Shown in pieces: positions 19,201-24,297 of a stretch of 64,000 bases of DNA. The notes beneath the pieces are model-generated. The model was not told the DNA's origin. It did not search any database and worked only from the letters and a program-made list of their open reading frames with translations. Both the position numbers and the translations under genes were made by a program. Within the stretch, counting starts at the first letter, position 1. Each line of letters opens with the position of its first letter. Location: assembly GCA_049322515.1 (NCBI GenBank), contig JBMOQW010000027.1, positions 1 to 64,000 on the forward strand, written 5' to 3'. The stretch comes from Parasulfuritortus sp049322515. GTDB lineage: Bacteria > Pseudomonadota > Gammaproteobacteria > Burkholderiales > Thiobacillaceae.

Positions 19201-19639
19201 CGACCTGCTCCCCTCCTCCCCGGAGGGAGGGGCTGGGGGAGAGGGCGCGTTTGCTGACACCCTGCTCGAACGCCTGGTTGCCCTCAACGCCGAACGCCGC
19301 CGAGAGGAAGCTGCCGGCCACGTGCGCTGGCTACGTCCAGAATTCCAGAACCCCTCGGCCAGCACCGCCGAAGCGGGCGCCGCCGCACCGACCGAAACCG
19401 CCGAATCCGCCGCCAAGCCCGCCTTCGCCATCACGAAACAACCCTGGCCCGCCGCCCTGCCAGAACAAGTCGCCGCCGTCGCCCGGGTACTGGCCGACGC
19501 CACCATCCCGTTGTCCGAAGCCGACCTCGCCGCCCGCTTCACCGGCAAAGGCCCGTGGAAAAAACGCCTGCCGCAACTGCTCGACACCCTGGTCGCCCTC
19601 GGCCGCGCCCGCGCCGTGGACGGCGGCTGGCTCGTTTGA
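16217..19639 (+). CDS. MmeI-like single-chain restriction-modification enzyme (Type IIL/IIG)
   Basis: The 1140-residue protein carries an N-terminal nuclease motif D72-x9-E82-A-K84 (IDCYRRGAFVLEAKK), the same spacing as D-x9-ExK in MmeI. A helical region follows, then a SAM-binding motif I near residue 396 (VLDPACGSGNFLYV) and an adenine N6-methyltransferase motif IV NPPFIG near residue 561. A region near residues 700-900 fits a target-recognition domain. It would methylate and cut DNA with one polypeptide. Composition changes sharply over about 18380-18900 (roughly 50-58% GC per line, against 65-73% in the 5' part). A REP-like repeat is read in frame at 19209-19246, and a winged-helix-like tail (residues about 1080-1140) extends beyond MmeI length. 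Confidence 0.85.
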   Translation: MTDAIDTFITRWQAAGGSERANYQLFVSELARLLGQSEPHPAGDLDRDNGYVFERRVTFRHGDGSSSNGFIDCYRRGAFVLEAKKIKAGAETKGFDDALLRARAQAENYARALPADEGRPPFLLVVDVGRVIEVYAEFSRTGATYTPFPDPRSHRIRLDDLRDAALRARLATIWHDPLSLDPTKRTARATREIAVRLARVAQSLEGRHPPEAVAGFLSRCLFSMFAEDVGLLPKTDGVGAFTGLLKSLRDSTAQFVPLVGELWKAMDSGEFSVAIRAQLPRFNGKLFKQPEVLPLDRDQIDLLLEAATADWSEVEPAIFGTLLERALDPAERHSLGAHYTPRAYVERLVLPAVIQPLREDWANSQAAALLLANEGKPADALKLLHDYHHRLCQIRVLDPACGSGNFLYVTMEHMKRLEGEVLNQIEALAGGQDRLETEGLSIDPHQFLGIELNPRAAAIAEMVLWIGHLQWHYRTRGRVLPPSPILRDFKNIECRDAVLAHDGMTYATDEHGVPITRWDGKTTKSHPVTGEQVPDETARVPLEVYANPRPAEWPAADYVVGNPPFIGNKRMRLALGDGYTEALRAAWQDTPDTADFVMYWWLHAAQLVAQGKLSRFGFITTNSITQIFNRRIVQEALDTGLHIDFAIPDHPWVDSADGADVRIAMTVTSAGQAEGRWQAVVAEREGGSEGLEVELAERIGIIHADLTAGANVAGAQPLRANAGLCYQGMNLVGKGFRITPEEVPRLGYSLDNLPPEIKPHRNARDMMQGGEDIFVIDLFGYTAEEARSRHPTLYQWLFDRVKPERDHNKDAQRRRDWWLFGRSNRDLRKSWVGLERIVLTPETSKHRVFSFQALPFCPDHKLYAICCEDAWVLGVLSSSAHIPWALAAGGRLGVGNDPTWTNTTCFLTFPFPAATPDQQARIRALAEELDAHRKRRQAAHPDLTLTGMYNVLAKLRTGEALSAKDKLIHEQGLVSVLKQLHDELDAAVLDAYGWSDLLPSSPEGGAGGEGAFADTLLERLVALNAERRREEAAGHVRWLRPEFQNPSASTAEAGAAAPTETAESAAKPAFAITKQPWPAALPEQVAAVARVLADATIPLSEADLAARFTGKGPWKKRLPQLLDTLVALGRARAVDGGWLV
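19209..19246. repeat. REP-like repeat inserted in frame in the restriction enzyme gene
   Basis: A GC-rich imperfect palindrome (CCCCTCC.. / ..GGAGGGAGGGG) is followed by a GGGGCTGGGGGAGAGGG word that matches the complement of 15009-15025 at 16 of 17 bases. It is translated as a PSSPEGGAGGEG linker, interrupting otherwise helical sequence (YGWSDLL before, FADTLLERLV after). Confidence 0.65.
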
Positions 19640-19717
19640 TCCGGTTCTGCACGATCTATTGTCTTGCCATGCCAGTTCATTGATGATTCACCTCAATGCC
19701 TGACCCTGAGTCTTCTC

Positions 19718-20008
19718 GTGAAGCCATTCATCGCCCTTGATCAACACCGTGCCGCCATCCGGGAAGCCACTGATCGGTTTCGCGCAGCCAATCCACGCGT
19801 GTTCGGTTCCGTCCTGTACGGCGCAGACCGCGAAGAGAGCGATCTTGATCTGCTGGTCGACGCACCCCCAGGAACGACGTTGTTCGACCTCGGCGGCTTG
19901 CAAATGAAACTTGAGGACTTGCTCGGGGTTCATGTCGATTTGCTGATTCCGGGCGATTTGCCCAGCAAATTTCGCGATCATGTCCTGGCCGAGGCACGAC
20001 CGGTATGA
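19718..20008 (+). CDS. MNT-type nucleotidyltransferase (antitoxin of HEPN/MNT pair)
   Basis: This 96-residue minimal nucleotidyltransferase has the GSVLYG-x8-DLDLLVD signature (GSxxxG and DxD). MNT proteins pair with HEPN ribonucleases and, in studied systems, inactivate them by adding nucleotides. The GTG start at 19718 is preferred because the family begins just before the DQHRAAIREA helix; an ATG at 19664 would add 18 unrelated residues. The stop overlaps the HEPN gene as ATGA (20005-20008). Confidence 0.85.
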   Translation: MKPFIALDQHRAAIREATDRFRAANPRVFGSVLYGADREESDLDLLVDAPPGTTLFDLGGLQMKLEDLLGVHVDLLIPGDLPSKFRDHVLAEARPV

Positions 20009-20469
20009 CGGGCAACCGGCTGGCTGATTATCTCGAACCTATCCGTCAGGCGGCCACCGTTGCCTGTGTCTTTGTCAGCGACATGACCCGAGCCGATTTC
20101 CTGGTTGACCGTCGCACCCAGCAAGCCGTGGTGATGAATCCGGTCATCATCGGTGAAGCCGCCACCCGGATCATGGACCCATACCCGAAGTTTGCTGACG
20201 CGCATGCCGAAGTCCCTTGGCGAAGCATGCGGGGGATGCGGAATCGAATCGCTCACGGCGACTTCGAAATCGACTTCGATGTGGTGTGGGATACGTTCAT
20301 GGTGTCTTGCCCGAAGGGCTCAACTCACTGGCCGAATTTGGCGATTCACCTCACATTAACACATGGCGCCCGACCCCTGGCCACGTGCAACACAGCCCCG
20401 CCGCAGTGGCCCGACACCCGGGTCGACTTCGTTCGCGCCCATGTGTTCGATAACCGCGGGCTCGGCTGA
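20005..20469 (+). CDS. HEPN (HepT/DUF86-like) ribonuclease toxin, probable C-terminal frameshift
   Basis: Residues 1-100 match the HEPN DUF86 family and include the active-site motif R79-N-R-I-A-H84 followed by the family pattern GDFEIDFDVVWDT. After VWDTFMV the frame becomes unlike the family. The plus-two frame at 20302 onward reads VLPEGLNSLAEFGDS, which fits the usual DUF86 end, so a one-base deletion near 20300 is likely. The intact protein would be about 115 residues; this frame runs on to 154 with low-quality sequence. The catalytic motif is kept. Confidence 0.7.
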   Translation: MTGNRLADYLEPIRQAATVACVFVSDMTRADFLVDRRTQQAVVMNPVIIGEAATRIMDPYPKFADAHAEVPWRSMRGMRNRIAHGDFEIDFDVVWDTFMVSCPKGSTHWPNLAIHLTLTHGARPLATCNTAPPQWPDTRVDFVRAHVFDNRGLG

Positions 20470-20472
20470 ACC

Positions 20473-20622
20473 ATGGACGTCTTTGCCCGCTGGGCCGCCA
20501 TCCTCCTGTTGTTCGCGTTGTTGCTGGATATTTTCGGGTTATTTCCCGAATCGTCCCTCTGGAGTTGGATCTTGTTTCCGTTGGCGCTTTTCCTGTTCTT
20601 GTATCCGCTGCTGCGACGTTGA
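20473..20622 (+). CDS. Small two-helix membrane protein (49 aa), unrecognised
   Basis: The ORF encodes MDVFARWAAILLLFALLLDI and then a second hydrophobic segment (LWSWILFPLALFLFLYPLLRR), so it would be a helical hairpin in the membrane. It is not a shadow of a larger gene. No clear ribosome site is visible. The same frame after its TGA continues for 30 further codons (LAHDVSFSESLVGTTALTRG and so on to a TAA at 20713-20715), so a longer broken gene is also possible. It begins 3 nt after the HEPN frame ends. Confidence 0.5.
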   Translation: MDVFARWAAILLLFALLLDIFGLFPESSLWSWILFPLALFLFLYPLLRR

Positions 20623-20723
20623 CTGGCCCATGACGTCAGCTTCAGCGAGTCCCTGGTTGGCACCACCGCCTTGACGCGCGGGATATCCATGCACGGGCTG
20701 CCGATGCCCCTGTAAATTTCATT

Positions 20724-20933
20724 GTGCCGACGTTGACGGAGCAGTTCGAAGTCCGGGCAACGGCTTACGACAACAGCATCTGGCGCCGCTACATCGGCCT
20801 GTTCACTGGCCGGACCGATCTGCTGGCGGTGGTGCGCCTGAACCGGGACGGCAGCCTGTTCTGGAACTACATGCAGGCCAACTCGAAAAGCCTCGACAGA
20901 ACCAGGATCGGAGGGCTGATCTATGAAAGGTAG
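20724..20933 (+). CDS. Small hypothetical protein (69 aa)
   Basis: The ORF starts at GTG 20724 (PTLTEQFEVRATAYDNSIW), though its frame is open from 20634 with no better start. The sequence is balanced, with alternating hydrophobic and polar residues (RRYIGLFTGRTDLLAVVRLN, then SLFWNYMQANSKSLD), and looks like a small globular domain. I do not recognise it. The end (GLIYER) overlaps the start of the next small ORF at 20923. Confidence 0.45.
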   Translation: MPTLTEQFEVRATAYDNSIWRRYIGLFTGRTDLLAVVRLNRDGSLFWNYMQANSKSLDRTRIGGLIYER

Positions 20934-21042
20934 GCGACCGGTTGCCCACGGCGCGTGGCTGCTGGACGCCACCGGTGGACCTAACGCCTGCTATTGGGTC
21001 CAGCCCCAGCAGGTTTCGCGCGGTCGCCTGATTCAAGAATAG
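20923..21042 (+). CDS. Small hypothetical protein (39 aa) overlapping the previous ORF
   Basis: ATG at 20923 lies inside the last codons of the 69-aa ORF (its TAG is at 20931-20933). The product begins MKGRRPVAHGAWLLDATGG and ends VSRGRLIQE. The overlap suggests translational coupling, or alternatively one ancestral gene split by a frameshift. No family is recognised. Confidence 0.35.
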   Translation: MKGRRPVAHGAWLLDATGGPNACYWVQPQQVSRGRLIQE

Positions 21043-21046
21043 CACG

Positions 21047-21130
21047 GTGATCCGGATCGAATACACCGGCCATGAACTGCTCGACGATCTGGTATGTGCC
21101 GCTGTTTGGCCCCGTACCGGCGGTAATTGA
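21047..21130 (+). CDS. Very small ORF (27 aa) in the small-ORF run
   Basis: A GTG-started ORF (VIRIEYTGHELLDDLVCAAV) follows the 39-aa ORF by 4 nt and ends at a TGA 4 nt before the convergent higA stop. It may be a remnant of a longer gene. Support is only spacing and residue composition. Confidence 0.25.
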   Translation: MIRIEYTGHELLDDLVCAAVWPRTGGN

Positions 21131-21134
21131 CCGA

Positions 21135-21443
21135 TCAGAGCATGGCCGGCATGGCGCTGATTCGGTCGAGCGCTTCCTTGGCCTGGGCCTCTGCCTTGCG
21201 CAAGTCATAGTCGGTTTGCAAACCCATCCAGAATTCCGCGCTGGTACCGAAATAGCGCGCGAGGCGTAGCGCGGTGTCGGCGGTGATGCCGCGTTTTTCC
21301 CGGACAATGTCGTTGATACGCGGCGCCGGCACGGCAAGCGCCATCGCCAGCGCGTGGGCAGACAGGCCCATGGGAAGGATGAACTCTTCCCGCAACACTT
21401 CGCCCGGATGGATCGGGCGCATGCTGCTGATGACTTTACTCAT
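21135..21443 (-). CDS. higA: HigA-family antitoxin (Xre HTH)
   Basis: The 102-residue protein starts MSKVISSMRPIHPGEVLREE, the standard HigA beginning. It has an HTH (ALAMALAVPAPRINDIVREKRGI) and the family end FGTSAEFWMGLQTDYDLRKA. HigA normally neutralises the ribonuclease HigB, encoded just upstream. Here the upstream gene, 3 nt away, is a RES-domain toxin and no HigB is found on either side. It is the third gene of the Xre-RES-HigA operon. Confidence 0.9.
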   Translation of the reverse strand: MSKVISSMRPIHPGEVLREEFILPMGLSAHALAMALAVPAPRINDIVREKRGITADTALRLARYFGTSAEFWMGLQTDYDLRKAEAQAKEALDRISAMPAML

Positions 21444-21446
21444 GGT

Positions 21447-21908
21447 TCAGCGTTTGATCAGCCGCAAGTCGGTGGTGAACAGTTCGGGCGCCCCGATGTG
21501 GATTTTTGCAATGCCCGGATGCGACGGATTGATCAGGTAGTTGGTCTCGGCCGGGATGACTGCGCTCGGCACGGCGAGCACCGCGCTCGACGCACGCCGG
21601 ATCCAGTCGCCACCCAGGGCTTGCAATGCCTCGCGGGCCGCGGGGTCGCGCCAGTGGCCGGGCAATTGTGCCGGGGTGAGCCGCTCGACCTTGAGCCCGG
21701 ACGGCAGCCGGGCCGGGATCGCGACATAGCGGGCGCGCAGCGGCGCGTCCTGTACCAGCATTTCCAGCATGGCCAGCGATTGGCTGCCGGCGGTGTACAC
21801 CATCGGCACGCCTTTCGGGTTCCAGCGTCCGCCGTACAATCGGGCGCCCTCGCCGGAAAACGCCGAATCGGCGAAGCGCGCCGTGACCAGGCGCCAGACG
21901 GTGAGCAT
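21447..21908 (-). CDS. RES-domain toxin (NAD-consuming family)
   Basis: This 153-residue protein has the RES-domain core: RLYGGRWNPKG, VYTAGSQSLAMLEML and the C-terminal WIRRASSAVLAVPSAVIPAE. RES toxins (ParT, MbcT) degrade NAD or ADP-ribosylate targets and are held by Xre/ParS antitoxins. The start at 21908 (MLTVWRLVTARF) overlaps the antitoxin stop by one base (TGATG). The longer open frame upstream lies inside the antitoxin gene and is rejected. Confidence 0.9.
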   Translation of the reverse strand: MLTVWRLVTARFADSAFSGEGARLYGGRWNPKGVPMVYTAGSQSLAMLEMLVQDAPLRARYVAIPARLPSGLKVERLTPAQLPGHWRDPAAREALQALGGDWIRRASSAVLAVPSAVIPAETNYLINPSHPGIAKIHIGAPELFTTDLRLIKR

Positions 21909-22336
21909 CAGGCGAACACGCCGTGCTCGATCCGGCCCAGGGTGTCCAGCACGGCTTCGGCGCCGATGTCGGTGTCCATCAGCGACAGCGGCGTGACCCC
22001 ACCGAGCGCGGCGTTGGGCGATTTCAGCCAGTCGAGTGCGGCGGGCCAATCCTCGAAGACGGTTTCGGCGCGTTCCGCGACCCGCGCCAGACGCAGCAGC
22101 TTGGCCGATTCCTCGCTGTTGAACAGGCCTTCTTTCTTGCGCCGGGCCAGGGTGCGCTCGGGAATGGCCAGGGCGCCGGCCAACTCGGCCTGGGTGAGGG
22201 CCAGGGTGCTGGCCAGGCTATCGACCGCCGCCGAGGAAATCCCTTGGCGCAACAGATCGACCCATTGCATGGGTGTGCGGGGCCAACGGGGCAGATGACC
22301 GCCCAGCAGGGCTTCAACTGTTCGGGCAGCGCGCAT
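21908..22336 (-). CDS. Xre/MbcA/ParS-type antitoxin (DUF2384)
   Basis: The 142-residue antitoxin has an Xre-type HTH (LTQAELAGALAIPERTLARR) and a DUF2384 toxin-binding end with the family pattern W-L-xxPN-ALGGVTPLSL-x-T-x-x-G and RIEHGVFA. It pairs with the RES toxin that follows. ATG 22336 is preferred; GTG 22348 would sit inside the operator palindrome (22347-22370). The gene autoregulates in studied relatives. Confidence 0.9.
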   Translation of the reverse strand: MRAARTVEALLGGHLPRWPRTPMQWVDLLRQGISSAAVDSLASTLALTQAELAGALAIPERTLARRKKEGLFNSEESAKLLRLARVAERAETVFEDWPAALDWLKSPNAALGGVTPLSLMDTDIGAEAVLDTLGRIEHGVFA

Positions 22337-22346
22337 GCGAGACTCC

Positions 22347-22370
22347 ACTGAATGCCATATGGCATTCAGT
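22347..22370 (-). promoter_or_regulatory. 24-bp perfect palindrome, probable autoregulatory operator of the Xre-RES operon
   Basis: ACTGAATGCCAT is followed directly by its exact reverse complement. It lies 11 nt before the antitoxin ATG and overlaps a -10-like TATACT read on the minus strand (22368-22373); no good -35 is seen. A second ATGCCAATATTG half-site lies just upstream (22376-22387). Bound Xre protein here would block transcription. Confidence 0.75.
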
Positions 22371-22386
22371 ATATACAATATTGGCA

Positions 22387-23412
22387 TCAACCTCGCACCC
22401 AGCCAACACGACCGGCGGAACCGGCCGGAACGGCGACCGCCCAGGTGCGCCGCCGGCCCCGCAGCGCAGCCCAGGCCCACAGCCCGACCAGCAGCAAGGC
22501 CAGGCTGGCCGGCTCGGGCACCGTATTCGCGGCGATGAGCGCCAGGGCGGCCTGCCCCATGATGTCATGGACGCGCGCGGTGGGATGGAGACCGTCGAAG
22601 AAGATCGACTGGTCGCAACTGACCGCGCCTGGCAGGAGGCAAGGCAGATCGGCATCGAGAAAGCCATAGCGGGCCCCGCCGGTCCGGGTGTCGGCGACCA
22701 GCTCGTCGAGCAGGCCGAACAGGTCCAGCGGCAGGATCTCGACCGGGCGGGTCGCCGCCAGGTCCGCCAGGGTCACGGACAGCGCCTGGTTGTAGCTGGA
22801 CACCAGGGCGGTCGACTCGGCCCGGTGCCCGGCCGACTCCGGCACCGCGCCCAGGTCGGGCACATTGGCGACGAGCACGTGACGGACACCGGTCGCGATC
22901 AAGGCTTCCAACGCAAAACGCACCTGGTCGTGCACGGTCTGGACATCGGAAAAAGGCGTGCTCGTGACTTGGTGCTGGGCGTCGACATAGCGGAAATCAT
23001 TGCCGCCGATCATCATCACATCGAGCGCGTCCGGGTCGGCAACGCCGCCCCATTGCCCGAGGATCTGGGCTTGCAGCCCGGTGTTGGCACCGGCGATGCC
23101 GTCCATGCCGGTGAACGCCCCGGCCCAGGCGTAGTTGTTGCCCCCGGCCAGCCAGGCGGTGGCCGCAGAGGGCAAGCCGAGGCCGGCGGCGAAGGTTTCC
23201 ACCCAGGTCGGGCCATTGGTCAGACGCCCTTGGTGGTAGGGCGGATCGGGCGGCTCGACGCCACCGGAAGCCAGGTAGACATTGCCCGTGTCGGACAGGC
23301 TGTCGCCAAAGATGAACAGGTTGCTGTAACCGGCCTGAGCCGATGCGCTGGCCAGCAAGGAAAGCAGGCCCCACACGAACACGCGACGGACGCGCGAATA
23401 GAGATCAAGCAT
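22387..23412 (-). CDS. GDSL/SGNH-family esterase with PEP-CTERM anchor
   Basis: The 341-residue protein has a signal peptide (LLSLLASASAQA), block I FIFGDSLSDTGN with the nucleophile serine, block III IGGNDF and block V FDGLHPTARVHDI with the Asp/His pair. The C-terminus is a PEP-CTERM signal: VPEPASLALLLVGLWAWAAL then RGRRR. PEP-CTERM proteins are processed by an exosortase and linked to exopolysaccharide export, so such a system should exist elsewhere in the genome. The start at 23412 follows a GGGAGAA ribosome site; a longer frame to 23490 lacks one. The residues after RRR are longer than usual for the family. Confidence 0.88.
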   Translation of the reverse strand: MLDLYSRVRRVFVWGLLSLLASASAQAGYSNLFIFGDSLSDTGNVYLASGGVEPPDPPYHQGRLTNGPTWVETFAAGLGLPSAATAWLAGGNNYAWAGAFTGMDGIAGANTGLQAQILGQWGGVADPDALDVMMIGGNDFRYVDAQHQVTSTPFSDVQTVHDQVRFALEALIATGVRHVLVANVPDLGAVPESAGHRAESTALVSSYNQALSVTLADLAATRPVEILPLDLFGLLDELVADTRTGGARYGFLDADLPCLLPGAVSCDQSIFFDGLHPTARVHDIMGQAALALIAANTVPEPASLALLLVGLWAWAALRGRRRTWAVAVPAGSAGRVGWVRG

Positions 23413-23616
23413 GATTGTTCTCCCTGGTGATATATATGGCGGCCGGCAAAATGACCGCCAGCGGCTTGCAAGCCATTGATCTGCAAGCAAGCGATGGCCA
23501 GTATGCCACTTTCATCACTGGCATGTGTCTTTCGTACCATTTTCAGGCGCCTCTCTATATAAGCATTCGCTTATTCAGCATAATGCGCGGCCGCTTCACC
23601 CCCGAGACCCTGACCC

Positions 23617-24228
23617 ATGCCCACGCGCCTTCACCGCAGCCGTCAATTCCTATTGCTCACCACGGCCTGCCTGACCCTGTCCACCACGCCAACTCAGGCG
23701 GCCTTCATCGGCTCGGCCTGCAGCACCGACCCGATGGTGCTGACCATGACCAGCACCATGCTGGCACTGTCCCAGGACATCGGCACCATGGCGGACCGGA
23801 TCCTGGTCACCGAGGACAAGATCGGCGCCATGGCCGACCGGATCGGCGTGATGGCGGACCGCATCGTGGCCACCGAGCAGTTGCTGGCCGAGACGCTGGT
23901 CGAGCTTCAAGGACAACACGCCGCGCGTCAGCACAGCCCGTTGATCCTGTCCCCGGCTACCGGCGACACGGTCTATCGCGCCATGGCGCCGCGATTGCAG
24001 CTGTTCAACGACAGTGAAAGCTTTGTCCTGCACGTCGCCGACCGCGCCGACCTGACCTCGCCACGCATGATGCCGATCCTGGTCACGCCGCAAAATCCGC
24101 TCGCCGGACAATGGCCGGCGCTGATGGCGGAGTTTGCCGAGGACACCGTCTACATGGCGGTGCGCGGTGTCAGCGAGACGGCCGCCCTGACCGACCTCTC
24201 GAACTGGGTCCGCGTCCACCTGCGTTGA
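23617..24228 (+). CDS. Secreted protein with MADRI repeats, unknown function
   Basis: The 203-residue protein has a signal peptide ending near TPTQA, then a helical segment with three copies of a seven-residue unit (IGTMADRI, IGAMADRI, IGVMADRI) separated by LVTEDK, followed by IVATEQLLAETL. This predicts a short coiled coil with Met and Ile in the core. The C-terminal 100 residues are a different, mostly beta-like domain (PRLQLFNDSESFVLHVADRA). No enzyme motif is seen. It is divergent from the GDSL esterase, with a 204-nt shared upstream region. Confidence 0.7.
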   Translation: MPTRLHRSRQFLLLTTACLTLSTTPTQAAFIGSACSTDPMVLTMTSTMLALSQDIGTMADRILVTEDKIGAMADRIGVMADRIVATEQLLAETLVELQGQHAARQHSPLILSPATGDTVYRAMAPRLQLFNDSESFVLHVADRADLTSPRMMPILVTPQNPLAGQWPALMAEFAEDTVYMAVRGVSETAALTDLSNWVRVHLR

Positions 24229-24297
24229 GCTTGCTCCGCACGCGCCGGTCCCTGGGCCGGCGGCGTCGCGAAGGGCCAGGTCGATTACCATAACGGC

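Noticed and set aside
20346..20972. A 208-codon minus-strand frame over the small-ORF region.
   Set aside because: Its composition is Arg/Ser/Ala-biased with no motif, and it is the complement of the small plus-strand ORFs; the evidence favours neither a long protein nor a known family.
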